The notes: generated from the letters alone by a model not told the origin. Positions 1-9,028 are shown, counted from the stretch's first letter. The stretch: DNA of 64,000 bases from an uncultured Ruminococcus sp. (GCA_902793125.1 CADBCC010000006.1:80952-144951), one strand, 5' to 3'. Numbers and translations are program-made.

Positions 1-189
1 GGTGGTCTTACAAAGTATCTTACACTTAAAATACTAGGGGAATTAGAGTTTATAGTACCACCTGTTGAAATACAAAGTATATTTGCCGACTTTGTAGCTC
101 AAATTGAAAAACAAAAAGAAACCGTAAAAAAGAGCCTCGAAAAACTCGAAACTCTTAAAAAATCATTAATGCAGGAATATTTTGGATAA
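1..189 (+). CDS. hsdS: Type I restriction specificity subunit HsdS, 3' end only
   Basis: Open from the first base of the window; only the last 62 codons are present. The visible part reads as the end of the second target-recognition domain (a PP-x-E-x-Q-x-I stretch) followed by a helix rich in E, K and L (KSLEKLETLKKSLMQEYF), the usual C-terminal conserved helix of HsdS. HsdS gives DNA sequence specificity to a type I restriction-modification complex with HsdM and HsdR. HsdR lies 2.7 kb downstream on the same strand, so this is one hsd operon interrupted by four genes. HsdM would be expected left of the window. Confidence 0.85.
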   Translation, partial: GGLTKYLTLKILGELEFIVPPVEIQSIFADFVAQIEKQKETVKKSLEKLETLKKSLMQEYFG

Positions 190-198
190 GGAGAGAAA

Positions 199-867
199 AT
201 GAAAGAAAACTTCAAACAAGTATTACGTTATTGCACAAGAGTAAAAGATCGTGGTACTGTTGGAACATTCCAAACAATAATTATTTACTGTATAAGAGTA
301 TTGATAGCGTCAGTTGTCATTTCAGTAATTTGTGAGTGTTATAATATTGAGCACTCAGGGTGGATTCAATTTGTTGAGAATTATGCAATCGGAATAGCAT
401 GTAGTGTTGTTATTGTTATAGTAACAACTATTGCACAATTCTATGCCGAACGAAATAAAGCTTTAAATAAATATCTTTCAGATTCAATGATTCTTTCCCA
501 TGCTTTATACGCATTTAAATTAATGCTTGATAAAAAGGGAAAAGAAGGAAGCGATAAATTTGCTGATAGGCTTTTAAATGAAATTCAGAATTATAATTAT
601 TCTGAGAAGGAATTGTATTGGTTCAAAAAAAGTATAGACGACCAATATGTAAGTGTACATAGTGAGCTAAACTTTTTAGTTTTCAGATTGAAATCTGCAC
701 CAGAGGATATCTACTTTCTTACCTTTAAAGATATAAAGGATAGTATTGTCGGCACAAGTGATTTTTGGGAATCGGTTTATTCTAAAAGACATAATTTCTT
801 ACATGATATTGCCGTACAGGTGCAACTGGAGGCAAGAGAAGAAGATGAAGAAGGAACAAAAGATTGA
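199..867 (+). CDS. Two-TM membrane protein of unknown function inside the hsd operon
   Basis: 222 residues, starting 9 nt after the hsdS stop with a good AAGGAG ribosome binding site. Two hydrophobic segments (about residues 27-47 and 60-80) are followed by a soluble, charged C-terminal region of about 140 residues ending in an acidic tail. I recognise no family. The tight spacing to hsdS and position between hsdS and hsdR suggest a defence-associated accessory gene; a two-TM anchor with a cytoplasmic effector or sensor region is a common layout in abortive-infection systems, but that is inference. Base composition is AT-rich like its small neighbours and unlike hsdR. Confidence 0.7.
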   Translation: MKENFKQVLRYCTRVKDRGTVGTFQTIIIYCIRVLIASVVISVICECYNIEHSGWIQFVENYAIGIACSVVIVIVTTIAQFYAERNKALNKYLSDSMILSHALYAFKLMLDKKGKEGSDKFADRLLNEIQNYNYSEKELYWFKKSIDDQYVSVHSELNFLVFRLKSAPEDIYFLTFKDIKDSIVGTSDFWESVYSKRHNFLHDIAVQVQLEAREEDEEGTKD

Positions 868-918
868 TTTATTAGTAAAAGTTTTAATTATGAGGTATTA
901 AAGATAAGGAGAAATATA

Positions 919-1152
919 ATGGATTTTAACAATCAGGTGTTTAACCCTCAATTTATGAACGAACAGTATTATCAGTCCGTTAAAGCACAAATGGATATGT
1001 ATAATCAAAAACAAGATGAGAATGTATACAAAACAGTAAAAGCGTTTCACGATCTTATCGAAGCTTCAAGAAGTTTAGATCCGGCTCATCAAGAAATTGC
1101 AGCATATGGGTGTTTAGCAGAATTAGCTAAAATGAATGGATGGACATATTGA
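919..1152 (+). CDS. Small hypothetical protein in the defence island
   Basis: 77 residues with a clear AAGGAG site upstream of the ATG. The first third is rich in Q, N and Y; the rest looks helical. No signal peptide, membrane segment or recognisable motif. It lies 51 nt after the two-TM gene and probably belongs to the same transcript. Function unknown; it could be a partner or antitoxin for a neighbour, but nothing in the sequence shows this. Confidence 0.6.
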   Translation: MDFNNQVFNPQFMNEQYYQSVKAQMDMYNQKQDENVYKTVKAFHDLIEASRSLDPAHQEIAAYGCLAELAKMNGWTY

Positions 1153-1199
1153 GTAAATAACAAATAGGTTTAATATGCGGTGGACAAGGAGTTGTGTTA

Positions 1200-1734
1200 A
1201 TGATGGACTCTAATGATAATGGAGTATCGAAAAATGAATTGACAGAGTTGATACATAATTTCCATTATCAAGTTAGAATAATAAAACTCTGTTTGGATGA
1301 ATTGGACGCACTAAAAGAGGTTGGGAATGATAGATTAAAAAAGCTGAAGGCTAATAACTTTTTCTATATAGCTCATACTTCAATTATTTTTCGGTACGAA
1401 GTAGAGCTTTCGAAGATATGTAATGCTAATAAAGAAGGAAGCATTAATTGGATATGTAATAGAATAATAGACAATATAGAATATTTTAGACACTCAAATG
1501 AAGTCGAAGCAAAATGCAAACAGCTAAAGAAAGATGTTAAAAAGTATAAAAATACACTTGGAAATATTATTAGCAACAGATTTACTGGATTTCTCAATAT
1601 ATTTATATAAGGAAATTGGTAGTGATAAGAAAAACTTAGGATATGTTACTCATCCTGATGATGTTAAACGTATATTTGGCCTTAAAACAGATGGAGATTT
1701 AATTATAGAAGAACTAGCCAAAAAATACAGTTGA
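1200..1734 (+). pseudogene. Hypothetical helical protein, apparently split by a +1 frameshift
   Basis: The first frame opens at the ATG at 1200 (AAGGAG at 1185-1190; the in-frame GTG at 1194 is too close to it) and stops at 1610 after 136 codons. A second frame, open from at least 1534 to 1734, continues with well-composed protein sequence (ending GLKTDGDLIIEELAKKYS) and has no ribosome site of its own. Skipping one base near 1575-1580 joins the two into about 178 residues, mostly helical with many charged residues. It directly precedes abiH. A HEPN-like fold is possible for such helical abortive-infection partners, but I cannot show the catalytic motif. It could be a true pseudogene, a sequencing error or programmed frameshifting; no slippery site is visible. 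Confidence 0.5.
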
Positions 1735-1757
1735 GGAACATGGAAAGGGGGATTAAT

Positions 1758-2867
1758 ATGAATATAACTTTTTTAATAGGAAATGGATTTGATTTAAACT
1801 GCGGATTGAAAACAAGTTATAAAGATGTATATGTAGGTTATTGCGAAACACCATCACAATCTGATTTAATAAGAGAGTTTAAAGAAGACATAGAAGATGA
1901 TTTTAAAAAAAATAAAGGTGGTAAATTAGAGCGATGGGGTGATTTCGAAGTTGCAATGGCTGGCTATATGAAAAAGTTTAAATCGGAACAAGAATTCTTA
2001 ACGTGTCTCAGGGATTTTAAAAACTACTTAAACCAATATTTATTGACAGTGGATAGCGAATTTGGTGAAATAATAAACTATATTAGAGATAGCTTGTATG
2101 GTGAAATGAAGGATTCTCTTTTTAGTTTTTACAAAGGGATAAATAATAATACAACTTATGCTATTGAAAACCAACAAATATCAAATCGAGGTAATAGAAT
2201 ATCCAGTAATTATAAAGCTATCATTTTTAACTATACTTCAGTATTTGAAAAACTATGTAATATTAGAAATAAAGGCGGGTTCGCTTTACCAAATATAGAT
2301 ACCATTCATATACATGGGGTATTAAATAGCAATGTTGTGTTAGGAATGGATAGCTCCAGCCAACTAACAGATCTAAAATTTAAGTTAAGTTCCAAAGGGA
2401 AAAGGGCGTTTGATAAGAATTTTTTTAATGAATCATTTGATAGACGTAGAAAAGAGGCAGCGCTTGATGCTATAAATGGTAGTGATGTAATATGTGTGTT
2501 TGGCATGTCTTTAGGAATTTCTGATTTAACTTGGAGAACAACATTGTTGGATTGGATCTCCCAAAACGAACAAGCTCATTTGTTTATATATAAGCACAAT
2601 ATGAGTAATATGAAAGTATGGAGCGCAGATGAAAAAATGGATTACGAAGAAGATGCCAAAAATGACTTGTTATTAAATGATTGGAATATCAATATTAGTG
2701 CAACGGATACTTACTTTGACAGGATACATATACCTTGTGGAAAAAGTATTTTTAACATAAAACCAATAGTTGAAAACTATAAAAGTGAGTTAGAAGAGGA
2801 AAAAGAAGAATTTAGAAAGCAGTTAGAATCAAATAAAAACAGACCAAAAGAAAATGCTATAAATTAA
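1758..2867 (+). CDS. AbiH-family abortive infection protein
   Basis: 369 residues. The ATG at 1758 is preferred over the upstream in-frame TTG at 1731 because AAAGGGGG sits 7-8 nt before it. The N-terminus has the AbiH hallmark: a short beta strand, then GNGFDLNCGLKTSY. The middle carries an IIFNYTSVFE stretch and IHIHGVL followed by VLGMD, also typical of AbiH. The last 35 residues form a charged, probably coiled-coil tail. AbiH was first found as a phage-resistance gene on lactococcal plasmids; its mechanism is not settled. Its position between hsdS and hsdR fits a defence gene carried inside a restriction operon. Confidence 0.85.
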   Translation: MNITFLIGNGFDLNCGLKTSYKDVYVGYCETPSQSDLIREFKEDIEDDFKKNKGGKLERWGDFEVAMAGYMKKFKSEQEFLTCLRDFKNYLNQYLLTVDSEFGEIINYIRDSLYGEMKDSLFSFYKGINNNTTYAIENQQISNRGNRISSNYKAIIFNYTSVFEKLCNIRNKGGFALPNIDTIHIHGVLNSNVVLGMDSSSQLTDLKFKLSSKGKRAFDKNFFNESFDRRRKEAALDAINGSDVICVFGMSLGISDLTWRTTLLDWISQNEQAHLFIYKHNMSNMKVWSADEKMDYEEDAKNDLLLNDWNINISATDTYFDRIHIPCGKSIFNIKPIVENYKSELEEEKEEFRKQLESNKNRPKENAIN

Positions 2868-2906
2868 AACTAATATAACTTATTATAAACAAAGCAGGTG
2901 ATACAT

Positions 2907-5900
2907 ATGACCAACTTTGATTTTCTGAAAAATGACGAAGGCTTTTCGACGTTTGCTGATGTTGCGATTAACGCCGAAAAAATTCTGCATATTGATCCCG
3001 CGGCAAGCGCGCTTAACTGCCGCAGGGCGCTTGAGCTCGCCGTAAAATGGATGTATTCCGTGGACAAAGACCTCGATATGCCTTATCAGGAAACTCTCGC
3101 GGTTCTTACATCTACGCGCGACTTTAAGGCGATTGTGGACGACAGCCTGATTAAGCGTATTGAATATATACGAAAAGTCGGTAACGCCGCCGCCCACGGC
3201 AACGGTAAAATCAGCGTCAAAAAAGTTGAGCTTAGTATCGAGAATCTGTTTTACTTTATGGATTTCGTCGCTTATTGCTACGGCGAGGACTATAAGGAAA
3301 ATACTTTTAATCCCGAGCTTCTGAATCTTACTACGGAAGAAGCGCTTTCGTATGTTACCGAGAAAACGGTTGATTTAGAACAGCTTATAAAAGAGAATAA
3401 GCATCTTAAAGAAGAATTGACCGATAGGCGTGAGGAGCAGCGGAAAACCTATAATCCGAAGCCGCTTGAATATACCGAGTACGAAACCCGTAAGCTGTAT
3501 ATTGATACAATGCTTGAAGACGCGGGCTGGACTTTGGGCAAGGACTGGCTCAACGAGGTTGAACTGCCCGGTATGCCGAATAAGAGCGAGCTTGGCTACG
3601 CCGACTATGTGCTCTACGGCGACGACGGCAGACCTCTCGCCGTAATTGAAGCAAAACGCACCTGTAAGGACCCCGCTGTCGGCAGACAGCAGGCTAAGCT
3701 CTACGCCGATTTGCTCGAAAAGCAGTACGGAAGGCGGCCTGTTATCTTCCTGACCAACGGCTTTGATACGCGTATTGAGGATAATCTCTATCCCGAGCGC
3801 AGGGTGGCTTCAATCTACTCAAAGCGCGATCTGGAAAAGCTTTTTAATCTCCAGTCAATGAGGACAAGCCTCAGCAATATTACCGTTGATAAGAATATCG
3901 CGGGACGTTACTATCAGGAGGCGGCTGTCAAGGCTGTGTGCAAGACCTTTGAGCACAACCGCAGAAAAGCCCTGCTCGTTATGGCTACGGGCTCGGGCAA
4001 AACAAGAACGGTTATATCCCTGTGCGATGTGCTTTTGCAGCACGGCTGGGTAAAAAATATTCTGTTTTTGGCGGACAGAAATTCGCTCGTAACTCAGGCA
4101 AAGCGCAGTTTTGTGAATCTCCTGCCCGATTTGTCCGTGACTAATCTCTGCGAGGATAAGGAGAACTACAACGCTCATTGTGTTTTCTCTACCTATCAGA
4201 CGATGATTAACTGCATCGACGACGTTAAGGACGAGGAAGGCAAGCTCTTTACGGTGGGGCATTTTGACCTGCTGATTTGCGACGAGGCTCACCGTTCGAT
4301 TTACAATAAATACAAGGATATTTTTACATATTTTGACGCTCCGCTTGTCGGTTTAACCGCCACGCCGAAGGATGAAATTGATAAGAACACATATGAGATT
4401 TTTGAACTCGTGAGCGGTACTCCGACCTACGGCTATGAGCTTTCTCAGGCGGTCAAGGACGGTTATCTGGTCGACTTTATGTCGGTGGAAACCAAGTTGA
4501 AATTTATCGCCGAGGGCATAACCTACGACGAGCTTTCCGACGAGGATAAGCGCGAGTATGAGGATACCTTCACCGATGAGGACGGCAATATGCCCGAGAG
4601 CATCGGTTCGTCGGCTCTTAACGAATGGATATTCAACCGCGATACTATCAGAGAAGTGCTGAATATCCTGATGACTCACGGCTTGAAAATCGATTACGGC
4701 TCAAAGCTCGGCAAGACGATTATCTTCGCGAAAAGTCATAAGCACGCCGAGAGAATCTTTAAGATTTTTAACGAAGAATATCCGCAGTACAAAGGCTACG
4801 CGAAGGTGATTGATAATTATACCAATTACGCCCAGAGCGCGATCGACGAATTCTCCGACGCGAAGAAGCTGCCTCAGATTGCGATTTCCGTCGATATGCT
4901 CGATACGGGCGTTGACGTGCCCGAGGTGCTTAACCTTGTATTCTTCAAAAAGGTTATGAGTAAGGCGAAATTCTGGCAGATGATCGGACGCGGTACGCGG
5001 CTGTGCGAAGGCTTGATTGACGGCGCTGATAAGAGTAATTTCTATATATTTGATTTCTGCGGAAACTTTGAGTTCTTCCGTATGAGCGAGGGTAAACCCA
5101 CGCCTGCAATGATTGCTGTGCAGGGCGCTATATTCAACCTTAAAGCGCAGATTGCGATGAAGTTGCAGGACTTGGTGTATCAGACCGACGAGCTGAGAGA
5201 TTTCAGGCAGTCTTTGGTTGACGATATGCTTAGAAAAACCCGCGAGCTTAACAAAGAGAACTTTGCGGTTCGCCAGCATTTGAAATATGTCGAGAAGTTT
5301 TCCGCACCTGAGAGTTATGTAACTCTGACGAATCAGGATATTTATGATATAAAAGAGGAGCTCGCTCCGCTCATTATACCCGATGAGGACGAGGCTTCCG
5401 CGGTAAGATTTGATGCGCTGATGTACGGAATCGAGCTTGCGTACCTTGTCGGTAAGAAATACGGCAAAAGAAAATCTGACTTATTGAGAAAAGTCAGGGG
5501 TATCGCTTCGGTAGCGAACATTCCCGAGATTGACGCTCAGTCCGAGTTGATTGACGCGATTATCCATACGGATTACGTTGACCGCGCGGGTATAAATGAG
5601 TTTGAAACTATCCGCGAAAAGCTCCGTGACCTGATGAAGTATATTCCGAGAGACGGCCATGATTACGATACCAATTTTACCGACGAGATTATGTCGCTCG
5701 ACTGGAACGAATCCGACCTCGAAAACGATGATCTCGCGAATTATAAGCAGAAGGTAGAGTTCTATCTGCGTCAGCATATTGATTCGGGAGCGGTTGCGAA
5801 GCTTAGGACGAATGTGCCGCTTAATAAAGAGGATATTGAAGAACTTGAAAACGTTCTCTGGACTCAGCTCGGTTCTAAATCTGACTACGAAAACGAATGT

Positions 5901-6194
5901 GGCGACAAACCGCTCGGCGAATTTGTGCGCGAGATTGTCGGTATGGATATGAACGCCACTAAAGAGGCGTTTTCAGAATACCTCAATGACGCAAACCTCG
6001 ACAGCAGGCAGATTTATTTTGTCAATCAGATTGTCGAGTATATTGTCCATAACGGCATTATGAAAGACCTGTCAATTCTTCAGGAGCCGCCGTTCACCGA
6101 TAGGGGAAGCGTGGTGGAAATCTTTACGGATATTTCCCTCTGGCTCAGAATCAAAAAGACGATTGAGCTCGTGAATTCCAACGCGGCAGCGTAA
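2907..6194 (+). CDS. hsdR: Type I restriction enzyme motor/nuclease subunit HsdR
   Basis: 1095 residues; the ATG at 2907 follows an AGGTGAT site (the GTG at 2898 lies inside it). Domains in order: DUF4145-like N-terminus (about 5-115), a PD-(D/E)XK nuclease domain (about 185-260, with GYADYV then AVIEAKR), then an SF2 helicase: Walker A ATGSGKT near 360, DEAH near 457, LTATP near 485, and motif VI QMIGRGTRLC near 690, followed by an EcoEI-type C-terminal region. It translocates DNA and cleaves it when HsdM/HsdS meet unmodified sites. Its GC-rich codons differ clearly from the AT-rich genes just upstream, suggesting those were inserted into an older hsd operon. It is followed by a strong terminator. 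Confidence 0.95.
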   Translation: MTNFDFLKNDEGFSTFADVAINAEKILHIDPAASALNCRRALELAVKWMYSVDKDLDMPYQETLAVLTSTRDFKAIVDDSLIKRIEYIRKVGNAAAHGNGKISVKKVELSIENLFYFMDFVAYCYGEDYKENTFNPELLNLTTEEALSYVTEKTVDLEQLIKENKHLKEELTDRREEQRKTYNPKPLEYTEYETRKLYIDTMLEDAGWTLGKDWLNEVELPGMPNKSELGYADYVLYGDDGRPLAVIEAKRTCKDPAVGRQQAKLYADLLEKQYGRRPVIFLTNGFDTRIEDNLYPERRVASIYSKRDLEKLFNLQSMRTSLSNITVDKNIAGRYYQEAAVKAVCKTFEHNRRKALLVMATGSGKTRTVISLCDVLLQHGWVKNILFLADRNSLVTQAKRSFVNLLPDLSVTNLCEDKENYNAHCVFSTYQTMINCIDDVKDEEGKLFTVGHFDLLICDEAHRSIYNKYKDIFTYFDAPLVGLTATPKDEIDKNTYEIFELVSGTPTYGYELSQAVKDGYLVDFMSVETKLKFIAEGITYDELSDEDKREYEDTFTDEDGNMPESIGSSALNEWIFNRDTIREVLNILMTHGLKIDYGSKLGKTIIFAKSHKHAERIFKIFNEEYPQYKGYAKVIDNYTNYAQSAIDEFSDAKKLPQIAISVDMLDTGVDVPEVLNLVFFKKVMSKAKFWQMIGRGTRLCEGLIDGADKSNFYIFDFCGNFEFFRMSEGKPTPAMIAVQGAIFNLKAQIAMKLQDLVYQTDELRDFRQSLVDDMLRKTRELNKENFAVRQHLKYVEKFSAPESYVTLTNQDIYDIKEELAPLIIPDEDEASAVRFDALMYGIELAYLVGKKYGKRKSDLLRKVRGIASVANIPEIDAQSELIDAIIHTDYVDRAGINEFETIREKLRDLMKYIPRDGHDYDTNFTDEIMSLDWNESDLENDDLANYKQKVEFYLRQHIDSGAVAKLRTNVPLNKEDIEELENVLWTQLGSKSDYENECGDKPLGEFVREIVGMDMNATKEAFSEYLNDANLDSRQIYFVNQIVEYIVHNGIMKDLSILQEPPFTDRGSVVEIFTDISLWLRIKKTIELVNSNAAA

Positions 6195-6221
6195 AAGTCG
6201 GTTAAGAAATACTATTAATTG

Positions 6222-6260
6222 AAAACCGCAGTACACAAATTTTGTGTACTGCGGTTTTTA
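6222..6260 (+). terminator. Rho-independent terminator after hsdR
   Basis: A near-perfect inverted repeat (AAAACCGCAGTACACAAA with its complement) ending in a T run. The A-tract on the other arm means it could also work on the minus strand. It marks the border between the defence island and the mobilizable element. Confidence 0.9.
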
Positions 6261-6364
6261 TATAGGTCATCCTGTGTCCTTATAATGTGGTGGAATAAGT
6301 GCTACTATGTGTACAGAAAGTTAAGTCGGCGGTACTTTCAATAAACTTAAAGGAGGTTCAAATC

Positions 6365-6682
6365 ATGTTGAACTTAAGTGAATTAATCATTGATCCACGT
6401 TCGGTGGGTAAAAAGCTATTCCTTGTAGGGGTGAAGCCTGTCTACGAGTACAAAGACGGACACCGCGTGTCTGATGAGGTAATCGGCTTTAAGTACGATA
6501 TTGCTCTCCCTGAACACGAGATGGAAAAGATTTCCGTTCGCATTGACGGTGAGTGCCGTATTGGAGCGCCTGAATCATATCAGGAAGTGGCGTTCGAGGG
6601 CTTAAAACTAAGTCTGTACTGGACACCACAGGGTCACCAGATAAAAGCGACAGCAAGTAACATCAAGGCTGTGGGAAAGTGA
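6365..6682 (+). CDS. Small conserved-type protein at the left end of the mobilizable element
   Basis: 105 residues; the ATG at 6365 has AAAGGAGG about 9 nt upstream, so the upstream in-frame starts are rejected. It is mostly beta-strand in composition, with alternating hydrophobic and charged residues, and no Cys or membrane segment. It lies just before the origin hairpin and Rep gene in the element order (this gene, origin, rep, ftsK-like, xis, int). In size and position it resembles the small leading genes of Tn916-type elements (DUF961-like), but the match is weak and I do not assign a family. A DNA-binding or single-strand-binding helper is a guess. Confidence 0.65.
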   Translation: MLNLSELIIDPRSVGKKLFLVGVKPVYEYKDGHRVSDEVIGFKYDIALPEHEMEKISVRIDGECRIGAPESYQEVAFEGLKLSLYWTPQGHQIKATASNIKAVGK

Positions 6683-6704
6683 TTTTAAGTTTACTGCTGT
6701 GGAG

Positions 6705-6732
6705 GTCGGGCAACCCTTTCGGGTTGCTCGAC
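6705..6732. other. Perfect-stem hairpin next to the replication origin
   Basis: A 12-bp stem with one mismatch (GTCGGGCAACCC / GGGTTGCTCGAC) and a TTTC tetraloop. It has no T run, so it is not a clear terminator. It sits 10 bases before the nonanucleotide hairpin and may be part of the origin or a protein-binding site. Confidence 0.6.
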
Positions 6733-6742
6733 TGTAACGGCA

Positions 6743-6770
6743 GCGCCTAAGATAGTATTACCTTAGGCGC
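6743..6770 (+). other. Candidate rolling-circle origin: hairpin with CRESS-virus nonanucleotide
   Basis: A perfect 9-bp stem (GCGCCTAAG at 6743-6751, CTTAGGCGC at 6762-6770) displays a 10-nt loop whose last nine bases (6753-6761) are TAGTATTAC. That is the nonanucleotide found at the loop of nanovirus and many circovirus origins (geminiviruses have TAATATTAC), where Rep nicks between positions 7 and 8. The hairpin is 43 bases before a gene for a CRESS-type Rep on the same strand. The predicted nick would fall between 6759 and 6760. It may serve as replication origin, transfer origin or both. Confidence 0.8.
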
Positions 6771-6813
6771 ATTAGTCGCAAAAACAACATTTTTCCCGGA
6801 AAGGAATAAGAAC

Positions 6814-7773
6814 ATGAAAAAAGATACACAGCTTAAAGCTGTACAGATAACGATTAATAACCCCGAGGAACACGGCTACACAGAAGAAAAAATTGCTCAA
6901 ATCCTTACACAAAGCAGGATTAGATACGCTTGCATGTCACGTGAAATTGGTGACAACGGTACGGAACATATACACTTGTATGTTTTATTTCCCTCATCTC
7001 GCCGCTTCTCGACACTGAAAAAGCGATTCCCGAAGGCACATATCGAAAAAGCGTACGGAAATCCCTACGATAACCGCGACTATATTCGCAAAGAGGGAAA
7101 GTGGAAAGATACAACAAAAGCCGAAACTTCCATTGAGGGTTCATTCAAAGAGTTTGGAGAAATCCCTGATTCTTATTTACTATGTATGCCTGAAATGGAC
7201 GAAATTTACGAGGATATTAAAAATGGTGTCAGTACATCAGATATTCTCGAGAATCATCCTAAACACCTCTTTAGGGTCAACTCAATTGATGCGGTTCGCC
7301 AGGCGTATCTTTCCGATAAATTTCGGGAACATCTGCGAGAGATTGTAGTCACTTACATATACGGAGCAACAGCTACAGGTAAAACGAGAAGTATATTCAA
7401 GAGATATGCACCCGAGCAGATTTGCCGTATAACTACGTATGGTAAAAACGGTGTAAAGTTCGATTCTTATCGTGGCGAAAATGTATTAGTTTTCGAGGAA
7501 TTTGCCTCGCAGATACCTATTGAGGAAATGCTTAACTATCTTGATATTTATCCGATAATGTTACCCGCGAGATACAATGACAAAGTGGCATGTTTTACGA
7601 AAGTATATATCACTTCCAACTTACCGATTAACCGCCAGTATGTAGCGATACAAGAGCATAAACCTAAAACATTCCAAGCCTTTTTACGTCGTATAAACTA
7701 CATCGAGCATTTCAAAGCGGACGGAATTGTAGAAAAAACAACTTTGAACAAAGAGGTGAAGCTTAATGAATAG
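6814..7773 (+). CDS. rep: CRESS-virus-like Rep / rolling-circle initiator (HUH endonuclease + SF3 helicase)
   Basis: 319 residues, ATG after a GGAAAGG site. The N-terminal HUH endonuclease has motif I (QITINNP, 11-17), motif II (HIHLY, 52-56) and motif III (YIRK, 90-93, with Y90 the presumed nicking tyrosine). The C-terminal superfamily 3 helicase has Walker A GATATGKT (184-191), Walker B VLVFEEF and motif C ending ITSN. This order and these motifs match Rep of circo/nano-like CRESS DNA viruses and of bacterial plasmids with viral-type Rep (PF02407 type); similar proteins act as relaxases of integrative mobilizable elements in Firmicutes. It should nick the upstream TAGTATTAC loop. It overlaps the next gene by 8 nt, so the two are translationally coupled. 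Confidence 0.9.
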   Translation: MKKDTQLKAVQITINNPEEHGYTEEKIAQILTQSRIRYACMSREIGDNGTEHIHLYVLFPSSRRFSTLKKRFPKAHIEKAYGNPYDNRDYIRKEGKWKDTTKAETSIEGSFKEFGEIPDSYLLCMPEMDEIYEDIKNGVSTSDILENHPKHLFRVNSIDAVRQAYLSDKFREHLREIVVTYIYGATATGKTRSIFKRYAPEQICRITTYGKNGVKFDSYRGENVLVFEEFASQIPIEEMLNYLDIYPIMLPARYNDKVACFTKVYITSNLPINRQYVAIQEHKPKTFQAFLRRINYIEHFKADGIVEKTTLNKEVKLNE

Positions 7774-9028
7774 CACAAAGGAATGGCTCATGGAAACTTG
7801 GAGAATCAGAGCTCACTTATATTGGCTTTGGAACGGCATAAAACGCATAGTGAAAGAAAAACGTTCTGCTATCTTTTCAATAGTTTGCTGGTCGATATTC
7901 CTTTTTATAACAGGTTTTGTATTTAAAGGTATAGCAGAAAAATTCTGGATAGATGTATTTTTTATTACAGGGTATTTTTGTTATCTTATCTATAAAGGTA
8001 AACCGAAAACTGCGGGACGAATTATGCGTGATTGCGTTAGAATCGGGCTCGTCAATCATGTAGGTGAAACACCGATTATGATTGAAAATGAAACGGATAA
8101 CGGAGGTATATATCATATTACTTTTAGAAATTTCGGCATACCTATTTCTAAATGGAATGACCACAAAGAGGATATTGAATTTGGTTTAAATTTGAACATA
8201 ACTGATATAAAAGAAAATGGTAAGAAATATATCGTAATTACAGCGGTATCCGGTGAAAATATACTCCCTGATTTTGTTGCGTGGAAAGATTCCTATTTGC
8301 CGTACAAAAACTTTGAACTCGCTTTAGGTGAAACATATACAGGAAAAGTAATGGTTAATTTAGCGGTATCACCACATGTTTTATTAGCCGGTAGTACAGG
8401 TTCGGGGAAAACAATTCTGCTAAAACTCTTGTTAATGCAGGTATTGAAAAAGGGGGGAGAAGTTTATATTGCTGACTTTAAAGGCGGAGTGGATTTCCCG
8501 AGAGTATGGCACAACCATGATAAATGTCACTTTATTACAGAGAAAGAGGACTTACTGAATAAGCTTGACGAAACTGTGGTTGAGTTACACCGCAGAAAAG
8601 TGCTGCTCGCTGATTCGGATTGTGCGAATATAGATGAGTATAATCGTAAGTACCATAGACATTTACACAGAATTATTTTCGCTTGTGATGAATTAGCGGA
8701 GGTAACAGAAAAGTCTGGGCTGGATAAAAAGCAGAAAGAGGTAGTTTCTATGATAGAGGCTTCCCTTTCGACAATACTTCGCTTAGGAAGAGCTATGGGG
8801 ATACACGCCTTTTTATCTACTCAAAGACCGTCGAGAGATGTAATCCCCGGAGTTGTAGTTAACAATTCCGATATAAGGATTTGTGGTAGGGCAGATGATG
8901 TCCTCAGCCAGATTGTGCTTGATAAAACCGACGCGAGTGATTTGATTTCAAAGTCGGCTCAAGGCAGATTTTTAACAAACGATGATGTTCTTTTTCAAGC
9001 CTATTGGTTTGATGATAGTAGGTTGTAG
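7766..9028 (+). CDS. FtsK/SpoIIIE-type DNA translocase, TcpA-like coupling protein
   Basis: 420 residues starting inside the rep stop region (ATGAATAG overlap). Two membrane segments lie at about 37-55 and 62-76. The P-loop is GSTGSGKT (about 209-216), followed by a YIADFKGGVDF stretch, an acidic FACDELAEV Walker B, and STQRPS, all typical of FtsK-like coupling proteins of Tn916 (Orf21) and of mobilizable elements. Without a secretion apparatus in the element, it probably brings the Rep-DNA complex to the transfer channel of another conjugative element, or pumps DNA during replication. Together with rep it forms the DNA-processing core. Confidence 0.88.
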   Translation: MNSTKEWLMETWRIRAHLYWLWNGIKRIVKEKRSAIFSIVCWSIFLFITGFVFKGIAEKFWIDVFFITGYFCYLIYKGKPKTAGRIMRDCVRIGLVNHVGETPIMIENETDNGGIYHITFRNFGIPISKWNDHKEDIEFGLNLNITDIKENGKKYIVITAVSGENILPDFVAWKDSYLPYKNFELALGETYTGKVMVNLAVSPHVLLAGSTGSGKTILLKLLLMQVLKKGGEVYIADFKGGVDFPRVWHNHDKCHFITEKEDLLNKLDETVVELHRRKVLLADSDCANIDEYNRKYHRHLHRIIFACDELAEVTEKSGLDKKQKEVVSMIEASLSTILRLGRAMGIHAFLSTQRPSRDVIPGVVVNNSDIRICGRADDVLSQIVLDKTDASDLISKSAQGRFLTNDDVLFQAYWFDDSRL

